Below are positions 48,197-57,234 of a DNA stretch of 64,000 nucleotides, piece after piece (within the stretch, counting starts at the first letter, position 1; every line of letters starts with the position of its first letter). The stretch is from an uncultured Bacteroidia bacterium (GTDB taxonomy: Bacteria > Bacteroidota > Bacteroidia > Bacteroidales > UBA932). Made by a program: the position numbers and the translations under genes. The stretch lies in NCBI GenBank assembly GCA_902785825.1, contig CACZZZ010000008.1, positions 89,680 through 153,679 on the forward strand, written 5' to 3'. The notes beneath the pieces were generated by a model. That model searched no databases and was not told where the DNA came from. It worked only from the letters and a program-made list of their open reading frames with translations.

Positions 48197-49684
48197 ATGG
48201 CTAATCTGAAATCCCTGGCTAAGGACACGGCCATATATGGCCTGAGCAGCATTATCGGGAGGTTCCTGAACTATCTTCTGGTTCCCCTATATACTTATGT
48301 GATAAACGCTTCCAGCGGAGGTTACGGAGTAGTCACGAATCTCTACGCCTACACCGCCCTGCTGCTTGTGATCCTGACCTACGGGATGGAGACCACCTTC
48401 TTCCGTTTTTCCAACAAGGAGGGAGAGGATCCGGACAAGGTATATTCGACGATCCTGACTTCGGTACTGACGACCTCGGTCCTATTTGTAGCCCTTGTTA
48501 TCGGCTTTATCAGGCCGATCTCATCAGCGATGGGCTATCCGGACCACCCGGACTACATCTGGACAATGGCACTGACCGTGGCGATCGATGCTTTCCAGTG
48601 CATCCCATACGCTTATCTGAGATATAAGAAGCGTCCCTTGAAGTTCGCCGCCCTTAAGCTCGGATTCATATTCCTGAACATATCCCTGAACCTGCTGTAC
48701 TTCGTATTCCTGCCAAAACTTGGCGTCAATCCGTTCGGTATCTACGACAACGGCATCCAGGTGGGCTGGGTGTTCTACATCAACCTCTTCTGCACCGCCT
48801 TCATGACGCTGTTCTTCTTCGGGGAACTGAAGGGATTCAAGTCCGGTTTCGACTGGAGCCTCATGAAGAGAATGCTCTCTTACAGCTGGCCGATCCTGGT
48901 GCTCGGAATCGCTGGAATCCTCAACCAGACAGCATCCCAGATCATATTCCCTTATGTCTATAAAGGTGAAGATGGAGCGGCCCAGCTCGGAATTTACGGT
49001 GCCTGCATCAAGATAGCCATGATCATGGCAATGATCACCCAGGCCTTCCGCTACGCTTACGAGCCTTTTGTGTTCGGAAGTTCCTCTGAAAGAGACAGTA
49101 AGGAGACTTATGCAAAGGCCATGAAGTATTTCATATTATTCACGCTCCTGGCTTTCCTTTGCGTGATAGGGTTCATGGATATCCTGAAATACATAATCGG
49201 GGAGGATTACAGGGTTGGACTTAAAGTCGTGCCTATCGTCATGGCCGCCGAGATCCTGATGGGAGTGTATTTCAACCTGTCTTTCTGGTATAAACTCACC
49301 GACCAGACACTCTGGGGCGCCCTTTTCTCGGGAATAGGCTGCCTGGTTCTGTTCGCGATCAACATCATCTTTATTCCGAAAATCGGATATATGGCCTGCG
49401 CATGGGCTGGAGTCGGAGGCTATGGCACCGCCACGCTGCTTTCGTATTTCGTCGGGCAGAAGAAATATCCTATTGACTATCCTCTCAAGGACATATTCCT
49501 CTACTGCCTCGCCGCGGCCGCTCTTTACGCCTGCATGGTCCTGGCCAACGATCACTTAGGCACTTGGGCCGCACTCGGCGTCAACGTCGTCCTTATCCTT
49601 GCCTTCTGCGCCCTTATCGCCTGGCGGGACTTCCCGCTTTCATCCCTCCCTGTCATCGGGAAATATTTCCGCAGGAAAGCTTGA
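48197..49684 (+). CDS. Polysaccharide/lipid-linked oligosaccharide flippase (MOP superfamily)
   Basis: Integral membrane protein of 495 residues with about 14 helices, matching the Polysacc_synt (Wzx-like) branch (opening LAKDTAIYGLSSIIGRFLNYLLVPLYT). Likely moves lipid-linked glycans across the inner membrane. There are no glycosyltransferases nearby, so it is not part of a capsule cluster; it may serve a constitutive pathway. The end is followed by a short dispersed repeat at 49688. Confidence 0.85.
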   Translation: MANLKSLAKDTAIYGLSSIIGRFLNYLLVPLYTYVINASSGGYGVVTNLYAYTALLLVILTYGMETTFFRFSNKEGEDPDKVYSTILTSVLTTSVLFVALVIGFIRPISSAMGYPDHPDYIWTMALTVAIDAFQCIPYAYLRYKKRPLKFAALKLGFIFLNISLNLLYFVFLPKLGVNPFGIYDNGIQVGWVFYINLFCTAFMTLFFFGELKGFKSGFDWSLMKRMLSYSWPILVLGIAGILNQTASQIIFPYVYKGEDGAAQLGIYGACIKIAMIMAMITQAFRYAYEPFVFGSSSERDSKETYAKAMKYFILFTLLAFLCVIGFMDILKYIIGEDYRVGLKVVPIVMAAEILMGVYFNLSFWYKLTDQTLWGALFSGIGCLVLFAINIIFIPKIGYMACAWAGVGGYGTATLLSYFVGQKKYPIDYPLKDIFLYCLAAAALYACMVLANDHLGTWAALGVNVVLILAFCALIAWRDFPLSSLPVIGKYFRRKA

Positions 49685-49687
49685 CCA

Positions 49688-49714
49688 TGTCATTCTGAGC
49701 GAAGCGAAGAATCT
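49688..49714 (+). repeat. Short dispersed repeat, copy B
   Basis: Begins TGTCATTCTGAGCGAAGCGA; inverted match (26 of 27) to 34259-34285. If read in the frame of the following MATE gene it gives the peptide HVILSEAKNL, which is therefore not genuine protein sequence. Confidence 0.85.
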
Positions 49715-49721
49715 GAATCAA

Positions 49722-51095
49722 GTGAAACGACTGAACAAGGAGATACTTAGACTCGCCCTGCCGAGCATTCTGGCGAACCTCACCGTTCCGCTGGTGGGAC
49801 TGGTTGATATCGCCGTGGCCGGACACCTGGACTCTTCGGCCGCCGCTCTGATCGGGGGAATATCCGTCGGCTCACTGATGTTCGACATGATGTACTGGAA
49901 CTTCGGTTTCCTGAGGGCCGGTACCGGAGGACTCACGGCGCAAGCCTACGGCCGGGAGGACTGGGAAGATTGCCTGGCACTCCTGAAGAAAGGGCTTGGA
50001 GCGGCTATTATCTCGGCTCTTTTCCTGATCCTCATCCAATGGCCTTTCCAAAAACTGATGTTCTTGTTCGTGCATAGTTCCGACGAAGTAAGAACACTGG
50101 CTCTCAAGTATTTCCACATCAGGATTTGGGCGGCACCCGCGACCTTGAGCCTGATGACCCTAAGGGGTTGGTTCATCGGGATGCAGGACACATTCTCCTC
50201 TATGCTGACCGACATAATGGTCAACGGAATGAATATCGTCGCCAGCATCCTGCTGGCCCTCGGCATCCCGGGTTCTTCCTTTTCCGGCATCGGTTTCTCC
50301 GGAATCGCCTGGGGCACATTCATAGCCCAGTACTCCGGCCTACTCACCGCCGCCATCATCTTCTCGCTTAAGTACCGCCGGCTTGCGCGGCGTGGCTCGG
50401 CGTCTGACAGCACCTTGGCCAGTTCGCCCCATGACACCCTCGGCACTGTAAGAGGGAGGGAGTTCTTCAGCGTGAACGGGGATCTGTTCGTGCGGTCACT
50501 ATGCCTTATGGTCGTGTACCTGGCATTCACCGCCATCTCAGCCCGTTTCGGCGACACCCTCCTCGCCATGTGCTCAATCATGATGAAACTCATGATGATA
50601 TTCTCCTACTTCACAGATGGTTTCGCGTTCGCCGGAGAGGCTCTCACAGGACGCTTTGTCGGGCGCAGGGACAAGCCAGCTCTAGCCCAGGCAGTAAAAT
50701 GGACCTTTATCTGGAGCATGGGAATAGGCTTGTTTTTCGTGGCGATCTATGCTGCCGCTGGCACACCGATGTTCCACCTCATGACTTCAGACAACACCGT
50801 TGTGGAAGCGGCCAGGGCATTCCTTCCCTGGCTAGTCGTTATGCCCCTGCTCGGATGTCCCGCTTTCACATGGGACGGCATCTACACCGGAGCCACCGCG
50901 ACAAAGGAGATGAGGGACTCCAACCTGTGGTGTGTCCTGGCCTTCGCGGCAGTATGGATCCTGGGATGGGTTATTTTCAAACCGACAGGCGGCGAGAGAG
51001 TCCACCTGCTCTTCGCCGCCTATTACGCGCATCTAATCTACAGATCAGCCTATCAGACACTTAAATACAAGACCGCGATTCTGGGCAGGGCATGA
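49722..51095 (+). CDS. MATE-family multidrug efflux transporter, with a repeat-derived insert
   Basis: Cation-coupled exporter of the DinF-like MATE group: two bundles of six helices. The GTG at 49722 (product starting VKRLNKEILRLALP) is the best start; the in-frame ATG at 49599 lies inside the upstream gene and the frame between crosses the short repeat. Between the two halves, in the cytoplasmic loop, residues of about 228-246 (DSTLASSPHDTLGTVRGR) are encoded by a palindromic-element fragment (50403-50460). Homologues normally pass straight from the sixth helix to a FFSVNxDxFxR segment there. Confidence 0.87.
   Translation: MKRLNKEILRLALPSILANLTVPLVGLVDIAVAGHLDSSAAALIGGISVGSLMFDMMYWNFGFLRAGTGGLTAQAYGREDWEDCLALLKKGLGAAIISALFLILIQWPFQKLMFLFVHSSDEVRTLALKYFHIRIWAAPATLSLMTLRGWFIGMQDTFSSMLTDIMVNGMNIVASILLALGIPGSSFSGIGFSGIAWGTFIAQYSGLLTAAIIFSLKYRRLARRGSASDSTLASSPHDTLGTVRGREFFSVNGDLFVRSLCLMVVYLAFTAISARFGDTLLAMCSIMMKLMMIFSYFTDGFAFAGEALTGRFVGRRDKPALAQAVKWTFIWSMGIGLFFVAIYAAAGTPMFHLMTSDNTVVEAARAFLPWLVVMPLLGCPAFTWDGIYTGATATKEMRDSNLWCVLAFAAVWILGWVIFKPTGGERVHLLFAAYYAHLIYRSAYQTLKYKTAILGRA
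50403..50460 (+). repeat. Palindromic repeat element, copy 2 (in frame in the MATE gene, partial)
   Basis: Aligns with the left arm and core of the 57938-58077 copy, sharing CAGCACCTTGGCC and the core containing CCCTCGGCACTGTAAGAGGG (core 50435-50460). The right half with the two hairpins and the right arm is missing. It is read in the same frame as copy 3, giving the shared peptide TLGTVRG. Confidence 0.85.
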
Positions 51096-51096
51096 G

Positions 51097-54096
51097 TCAA
51101 TATTCCCGGATCTCGAAATCACCAGCCAGTCCGTATTGGCGGAAAATGTATTGAGAACAATCCATCTTACCCGCGACTTCGTTCCAGTGGCCGGGGCCTA
51201 CCATGGTGGTATGACCGACATGGTGAGGGCCATAAAGGTTGTGAAGCGATCCGATGACGCGTACATCCACCTCGTTCTTGCCTTTTTTGAGGAGCCCCGA
51301 CAAATCGATTTCCAAAGGCTTCCAGCCGATGATCCCGGCTTTCTCCCCATTGACCAGGACTTCAGCCACCGTGCCATGAAGTTCGTCCAGCGCCAGAAGG
51401 TAGTGCCTTGAAGGGTCCTCAACCGTATAATCTCTTGAATACGAGACAGACCAGGAGTAGAATGGCATTCCCTGCCCGCTCCACCAGCCTTTACCCAATG
51501 TGGAAGGTGGCGCGATCGTCCACCCTTCCGAGCCGGGGACTACGGAGAAATCACCGCAGATGAACGCGTCGGAAATCTCAGCGAACACGCTCATGTGAGG
51601 AATGTGCAGGTCGACGATGTTCCTGCCTTCCTTGGCGAGGGCGGAAATGTCGAAGCAACCGGTCCGGGCATCCAGCGGGTGAACATCCTCCATCAGTACC
51701 GGAGTTCCTCCATTGACCGTGACTTTCCAGAGCCACGGTTTCTCGCATACCAGTTTGAGAGTTGACCGATCGGTACCTGGAGCAATCTGGAAATAGTACC
51801 GGACATGGATATCCCCGATCTTGATGGTATCAGCCTCAATGGCTTCCTGCCTGTACTGGACAGCGCTCTCCCAAGGGTTTTCCATCCCGAACCTGGCATA
51901 CAGGTCCCTGCTTGCCTTGACAACGTAATCATCTTTCCGGAAAAGAGTTCCGTCAATATAGATGTCGCAGGCATCAAGAGTCAGGTAATTGTCGGACAAC
52001 CTTCTGACTCTTAGTCCGGAATCAGGCTGGAGAACGGAACCCTTCTCGGAAGGCACTGAAGGCTTTCCCCCAAGCGAGACCCTCTTCCGGGACGCGAAAA
52101 GAAGCAGATGGCCCGCCGGAGGAAGAGAAAAAGAAGCCTTGACCTCCCCCTTGCCGGCGGGCTCGGATGGGTAGGAGAACTTCTCGCCAGTCATCGTGTC
52201 ATATTCGATCAGACAGGAGCCCGCGATTGTGAGAGTACCTCTGGAAACTTCTGTCAATGAGGAATTTGCGAGGAAGATCAATTCCCCGTCTCTGTACTCC
52301 CGGCGATGGTGGTATAGTCCCGTTCCTTCAAGGTCCCCGAAAACGGCTCCCCCTTTCGGGACATCTGTCATCTTCTCTCCCTTGTTCATCCAAACGGCCT
52401 CACCGCCTTGACTTTCAAAAGCAGCCAGCAGCGCTTCTGTCTCCGGATAAAGGACCTCAACCTGCTCCGGAATCACGACCACCGAATAGGCCCTCCGCCC
52501 GACGATGAACTTGCCATCCTCGGCCTTTCCCAAATCTTTGATGATGTCTTCCGATCCGAGGTCATATTCATACTGATCCTTCTCCAATGAAGTCACAAAC
52601 GCTTGGAAAGCATTCCCAATCCGCTGAACTTCAGGATTGTTATACCACTCGGAATCATATTGCCAGACGGTGTTGGTCGGCTCGATCACGAGAATATCAT
52701 TCAGCTGCTCGCCTTGGCTGAGCACCAGTGAGAGGCGGCCGACATGGTCGTTGAGAAGTTTGTAGTCTTCTCCCCAAGGAGAATAGCGAGTGAAATAATC
52801 AGGGTAGTCCATCTTCCTGGCGCCCTCAACCGTCACATTCGAATAATGCTGGTTCATGAAGTTGATGCCGAGCGCATATTCCCAGTCAGCCAGACGCTTC
52901 ATGTCTTCGAAGGTCAAGTCCCATCCCGCACCGCCATAAGTCTCGCACAAGACACGCTGGCGGCCGCATTGGTTAGCCACACTCCTGACTTCTTTCACGG
53001 ACCTGATATTGCCGAACTGGGCATCGACAGATTTCTCGTTGAAATCATTAAAAAGCATGTCGATAGCCGGCATCTGATGGTAACGGTACATGGCCATGTT
53101 ATCGGGCCCCATGGCTGTCCTTGGCCAATCATGTTCCCAATAGTGTCCCGTCCAGATCATCCCATGATCCTCGCAATACTTGGAATAAGGGACGGACCAA
53201 TGCTCCTCGAAAAGGCGAAGTCTGGTCTGGGCGTAGTCCCTGCGAACCTTCTTCCAGTCACCGACTTCCTCGGCCAGTTTCGGAAGGTTTGGCAAGAGGT
53301 CATATCCCCAGTCATTTTTGAATTCCTCGAACATGGCGGGGGTGAAGAAAGGGCACCAGGGCTCATCGGAGAATGATCCGTGAAGGAGTGGAGCGAGGTC
53401 CTCCCCGAACTCCTTCTCGTAGCCGCTCATCGTTATCTCAAGGAATTTCCCAGTCACACCGGGATAGAGCAGATCGACATAAGGATAACCTCCGGTCCAG
53501 GCCGACATGCCATGCACAGCCTCTCCATTCTCGGCGGTATAGAGGTAATATACTCCCGGCTTTCCTTTATAATAATCAAGATTCGAGGAGATGTCGACAA
53601 AGTCCTCGCCTTCCTGCCTCAGGAAATATGAATACCCGGACAGGTCTTCCGGGAGAGACTCAAAACGGTGCGGCCGCAGCCGGATTGTATGATCCCATGA
53701 CTCAGGCATTTCCCGCTGTACATGGCCGCCGGCGAAACCACTCGGATAGGAATTCTCGTCATATATCCAGATGTCCAGTCCCAGTTCCTTCGCTTTCTCG
53801 ACACTGTAGCGGTAGAGTTCGAACCATTCTTCGGACAGATAATCTGTCTCAAGTCCCGGACGAGGATGGATGAACGCTCCTCCGAAGCCCTGCTCCTTGA
53901 AAAAGCGCAGGCCCGAGTCAATGTCCCCACGGTTCACACGGGCATTCCATGTCCACAGCGGCGCCGGCCTGAACTCTTTCCCTGGCTCGGCGAAGGATTT
54001 CTCAACCTCCTTGAAAGTAACAGTCACGCGACTCGCCCGCTCCTCACAAGAGACAATGGTGGAGAGTATGGCCAAAAACAACAGAATCCGTCTCAT
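51097..54096 (-). CDS. Glycoside hydrolase family 106-like (alpha-L-rhamnosidase)
   Basis: Exported protein of 999 residues with a lipoprotein-like signal (TIVSC near residue 17). The N-terminal segment APLWTWNARV, the FGGAFIHPRPGL block and IYDENSYPSGFAGG are the hallmark of the GH106 catalytic TIM barrel; C-terminal beta-sandwich domains (from about 640) include the sugar-binding part that ends EVAGKMDCSQYIFRQYGLAGDF. GH106 enzymes remove alpha-L-rhamnose from pectin side chains with inversion. The gene overlaps the upstream acetyltransferase by four bases. Confidence 0.82.
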   Translation of the reverse strand: MRRILLFLAILSTIVSCEERASRVTVTFKEVEKSFAEPGKEFRPAPLWTWNARVNRGDIDSGLRFFKEQGFGGAFIHPRPGLETDYLSEEWFELYRYSVEKAKELGLDIWIYDENSYPSGFAGGHVQREMPESWDHTIRLRPHRFESLPEDLSGYSYFLRQEGEDFVDISSNLDYYKGKPGVYYLYTAENGEAVHGMSAWTGGYPYVDLLYPGVTGKFLEITMSGYEKEFGEDLAPLLHGSFSDEPWCPFFTPAMFEEFKNDWGYDLLPNLPKLAEEVGDWKKVRRDYAQTRLRLFEEHWSVPYSKYCEDHGMIWTGHYWEHDWPRTAMGPDNMAMYRYHQMPAIDMLFNDFNEKSVDAQFGNIRSVKEVRSVANQCGRQRVLCETYGGAGWDLTFEDMKRLADWEYALGINFMNQHYSNVTVEGARKMDYPDYFTRYSPWGEDYKLLNDHVGRLSLVLSQGEQLNDILVIEPTNTVWQYDSEWYNNPEVQRIGNAFQAFVTSLEKDQYEYDLGSEDIIKDLGKAEDGKFIVGRRAYSVVVIPEQVEVLYPETEALLAAFESQGGEAVWMNKGEKMTDVPKGGAVFGDLEGTGLYHHRREYRDGELIFLANSSLTEVSRGTLTIAGSCLIEYDTMTGEKFSYPSEPAGKGEVKASFSLPPAGHLLLFASRKRVSLGGKPSVPSEKGSVLQPDSGLRVRRLSDNYLTLDACDIYIDGTLFRKDDYVVKASRDLYARFGMENPWESAVQYRQEAIEADTIKIGDIHVRYYFQIAPGTDRSTLKLVCEKPWLWKVTVNGGTPVLMEDVHPLDARTGCFDISALAKEGRNIVDLHIPHMSVFAEISDAFICGDFSVVPGSEGWTIAPPSTLGKGWWSGQGMPFYSWSVSYSRDYTVEDPSRHYLLALDELHGTVAEVLVNGEKAGIIGWKPLEIDLSGLLKKGKNEVDVRVIGSLHNLYGPHHVGHTTMVGPGHWNEVAGKMDCSQYIFRQYGLAGDFEIREY

Positions 54097-54671
54097 ATCC
54101 TATCATCATCAGTTATTTCCCGAAGCACTTTGCAAGGATTACCAGCCGCGACGCAGTCAGACGGCAGGTCATGAGTGACCACACTTCCGGCAGCGACAAC
54201 AACGTTGTCCCCTATGGAAACCCCGGGAAGGACCTGCACCCCGGCACCGAACCAGACGTTATCACCAACAGTTATCGGTTTGTTGAAGACGAGCCAGCGA
54301 TTCCTCTGATCAGCGACCAAGGGATGGCCTGCGGTATGGAAGCCGCAACCAGGGCCGATTAACACATGATTTCCGAATATGACTTTCCCTCCGTCAAGGA
54401 TAGTCACCCCATGATTGGCGAAGAAATCCTCTCCAACCTCTATGTTGTACCCGTAGTCACACCAGAACGGAGGGTAGATGTTGATCCGCTCCCCAATCTT
54501 CCCGAAGAGCTTTGAGAGAATCGCCCTATGCCCCTCGAAATCCATCGGAGCCAGTTGGTTGTACTGGTGGCAAAGGTCTTTCGCCTTTCGGACCTCCGCA
54601 ATCAGCTCTTCGTCATTGCCAGCGTTATACAAAAGTCCGGCATCCCTTTTTTCTTTTTCGGTCATCCTCAT
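54093..54671 (-). CDS. Maltose/galactoside O-acetyltransferase family protein
   Basis: Left-handed beta-helix acetyltransferase of the LacA/Maa group, 192 residues. An N-terminal Mac domain (EKEKRDAGLLYNAGNDEEL) precedes the hexapeptide repeats; the catalytic histidine is in FFANHGVTILDGG and the acetyl-CoA loop GCGFHTAGHPL is seen. It transfers acetyl groups to sugars, perhaps those released by the co-transcribed GH106 enzyme, whose start overlaps its stop. Confidence 0.88.
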   Translation of the reverse strand: MRMTEKEKRDAGLLYNAGNDEELIAEVRKAKDLCHQYNQLAPMDFEGHRAILSKLFGKIGERINIYPPFWCDYGYNIEVGEDFFANHGVTILDGGKVIFGNHVLIGPGCGFHTAGHPLVADQRNRWLVFNKPITVGDNVWFGAGVQVLPGVSIGDNVVVAAGSVVTHDLPSDCVAAGNPCKVLREITDDDRI

Positions 54672-54704
54672 TCGTGTTGGTTGGATCGAGGTACCCTACA
54701 AAAA

Positions 54705-54739
54705 GAAATTTGATCCCGCCCATAAGGGCGAGATCAAAT
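54705..54739 (-). terminator. Rho-independent terminator of the metalloprotease gene
   Basis: Arms 54708-54721 and 54726-54739 pair in 13 of 14 positions around ATAA. On the minus strand the hairpin is followed by TTTCTTTTT and begins directly at the stop codon. Confidence 0.85.
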
Positions 54740-57187
54740 CTATTTAAGGGCTTTCTCAATAGTCTTGGCGATATCCTGCCAGTGTGCCTGGGTAGCGGTA
54801 TCTGAAGACTTGGCCTTGGCGGCCTTCTTCTGAAGATCCGTCAAAGTGCCGAGGATCAGAGCCCTGCCGTCAGTCCCGGAGGCTCCCCTTCCGTTAACCG
54901 CATCGATGGCGGCGCTGACAAACCTGCGCTGGAGATAACGGCGATAGCTATCGGTAGCCTTGCCCTTATACAGCTCAGAGAAGATCATACCGGTCAGGTC
55001 GGAAAGGTATTCCTCAGGTTTGTAGTTGGCGGAATCGTACTGAGAGAATTGCTCAAGACGGGTAAGTTTGGAAATGTCGAACAAGACTGAAGGGCTGACG
55101 ACATTATCCACCAGGGAGTAAAGATAGCTGTCGGGACGATCGGTGATGTTGAATATATAAGGAACTTCCACGAGCCATGACGGTTTCTGGAACAGATTCC
55201 TGTTCAAGAAATCCAGGGCTTCCTTCTGACGCTCCTTGGGCACGGCCTCGTACACGGGACCAGGCTGCTCGATGCTCTTGTAGGTGATGTAACGACCTCC
55301 AATGTTGGCGGCGACATGACCGAGGTAGCGGTTGTACTGTCCGGTCAGGGCTGAATACATACGGCTGACGTTCCTGTACTGGTCACCTTCCTCAGCGTTC
55401 CACTCGGGAATCTGGCCGATAATACGCTTGAGATTCTTGATACCGTATTCGCTCGCGGTGACCGAGTTGTCACCGAGGTCCTCACTCTGGGCCCTGGGAT
55501 CGGCATCATAGCCTTCTCCACCGAACCAAAGCTTCGGATTGGCGGCCAACCTCTCGATTATGACCTTGTTCCAGTAAAGGTGATCCTCCTTGGGGGTCTT
55601 GTAAGGAGTAGCCTTGTAGCCATATTCAATAGCCCACTTGTCATAGTCGTTGATCCTGGGATAGAGTCCGGCCTTACCGATATTGTCCTCAGGCTGAGCG
55701 ACATAGTTAAAACGGGCATAGTCCATGATACTGACCGTGTGACCGTTCTTCTCGACCCACTCCTTGTCACGGAGTTTCTCGACAGGAGTCATGAAGCTTG
55801 AACCTTTGTTGTGACGGAGACCCAAAGTATGTCCGACCTCATGTGAGGAGACAAAGCGGATAAGGTCACCCATCAGCTCCTCGTCATACTTGAAAGCGCG
55901 GGCCCTGGGATCGACAGCGCCAACCTGGATCTGATACCAATCGTGAACCAGGGTCATGACGTTGTGATACCAGCCGATGTGGCTCTCGAGGATCTCTCCT
56001 GACCTCGGGTCATGGACATTGGGGCCATAAGCGTTGGCTGTGGGAGAAGCGAGGTAACGGATCACGGAGAAACGGGCATCCTCAAGGCTCATATCAGGAT
56101 TGTCCTCGGGCCATTCCTCAGCGCGGATAGCGTTCTTCCATCCGGCCTGCTCGAAAGCTTTCTGCCAGTCATTGACACCGGCGATCAAGTACTTCCTCCA
56201 CTGCTTGGGAGTAGCCGGGTCGATGTAATAGATTATCGGCTTGATGGGCTCCACAAGCTCTCCCCTCTTCTGCTTCTCGACATCCTCCGGACGGGCTTCA
56301 AGACGCCAACGGGTGATAAACCTCATGTTCTCGACGCCCTGCTGGTCGTCCGTGAACTTGCTGTAACCGTCAGCGAAGTATCCGACACGATTGTCCACAA
56401 GCCTGGGCTGCATGGGAGTCTCAGGAAGGAGCACCATGGAAGTGTTCAGGACGAGGGTCACAGTACCAGCTTCCCTACCGGCGGGAAGAGACTGGGAACG
56501 CATGGGGCTCTGTCCGCCACCGCCGAAGCTCGGGGTCGGCTGATTATAAGTATATGTCTTAGTGACAGTAACTTCCGTATTGATAGGATAAGTTCTGACG
56601 CTCTCGATGAAGCTCGCGTCACCCTTGACACCACCGAGATTCATCTGCCTCTTGGACGTCGAATTGAGCGAGAACGCCTGGACGTCTCCCTCGAAAAGGC
56701 TTGTGACCTTAACTCTCGTGGTACCAGGAGAAGAGGTCTTCTCAGGCTTGATCGAGGCGATAATCGGGTTCTCGGAACTGACCTTGACCGCTTTCTGGAT
56801 GTCCTGTCCCTCATCAGCCTGGATCACCAGGGCGTCAACGCGGAGGAGCAGGTTGCCATTGGAAGCTTTCTCCCAATAAATCATATTCTCAGTAACTTCC
56901 TCACCTCCATACTGCGAGGCACCGGGAGTGTTGCTGACATAACGGGTAACCGCCAGAATCCTGCGGCCGAGGATGTTGTCCGGTATTTCGAAATACCAAT
57001 CCTTCTCATTGTGAGCCACACCGAACAAACCCGGTGTCACGGTTAATACCGGAGCGGGCTTTTCAGCTTCCTCTTTCTTTTCGGGATCGGGTTTCCCAGC
57101 CCCCGGACGACCGCCCTTGGGCTGAGCCAGAGCGATGTTGGAAGTCGCCACAATGAGGGCGACTAGAGTGATGATGATTCTTTTCAT
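54740..57187 (-). CDS. Secreted zinc-dependent metalloprotease (DUF5117/DUF5118/DUF4953 type)
   Basis: Exported metzincin-type protease of 815 residues. After the signal peptide (ending IALAQ) comes a proline/glycine/lysine-rich linker, the DUF5118 and DUF5117 regions, and the zinc site HEVGHTLGLRHN near residue 450 (HExxHxxGxxH) with a downstream methionine in SIMDYARF. Such proteases are numerous in Bacteroidota and their substrates are mostly unknown. The gene is monocistronic, with a near-consensus box (TATATTTC, minus strand 57212-57219) and a strong terminator. Confidence 0.9.
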   Translation of the reverse strand: MKRIIITLVALIVATSNIALAQPKGGRPGAGKPDPEKKEEAEKPAPVLTVTPGLFGVAHNEKDWYFEIPDNILGRRILAVTRYVSNTPGASQYGGEEVTENMIYWEKASNGNLLLRVDALVIQADEGQDIQKAVKVSSENPIIASIKPEKTSSPGTTRVKVTSLFEGDVQAFSLNSTSKRQMNLGGVKGDASFIESVRTYPINTEVTVTKTYTYNQPTPSFGGGGQSPMRSQSLPAGREAGTVTLVLNTSMVLLPETPMQPRLVDNRVGYFADGYSKFTDDQQGVENMRFITRWRLEARPEDVEKQKRGELVEPIKPIIYYIDPATPKQWRKYLIAGVNDWQKAFEQAGWKNAIRAEEWPEDNPDMSLEDARFSVIRYLASPTANAYGPNVHDPRSGEILESHIGWYHNVMTLVHDWYQIQVGAVDPRARAFKYDEELMGDLIRFVSSHEVGHTLGLRHNKGSSFMTPVEKLRDKEWVEKNGHTVSIMDYARFNYVAQPEDNIGKAGLYPRINDYDKWAIEYGYKATPYKTPKEDHLYWNKVIIERLAANPKLWFGGEGYDADPRAQSEDLGDNSVTASEYGIKNLKRIIGQIPEWNAEEGDQYRNVSRMYSALTGQYNRYLGHVAANIGGRYITYKSIEQPGPVYEAVPKERQKEALDFLNRNLFQKPSWLVEVPYIFNITDRPDSYLYSLVDNVVSPSVLFDISKLTRLEQFSQYDSANYKPEEYLSDLTGMIFSELYKGKATDSYRRYLQRRFVSAAIDAVNGRGASGTDGRALILGTLTDLQKKAAKAKSSDTATQAHWQDIAKTIEKALK

Positions 57188-57234
57188 ATCTGTCTTTTGT
57201 CAAGTTTTGGTGAAATATAATGAATAATCCCGAA

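Noticed and set aside
49599..49721. N-terminal extension of the MATE protein from the ATG at 49599
   Set aside because: It lies inside the preceding flippase gene and runs through a non-coding dispersed repeat; family homology begins at the GTG at 49722.
56012..57046. Long plus-strand frame of 344 codons
   Set aside because: Antisense to the metalloprotease gene with its intact zinc motif.
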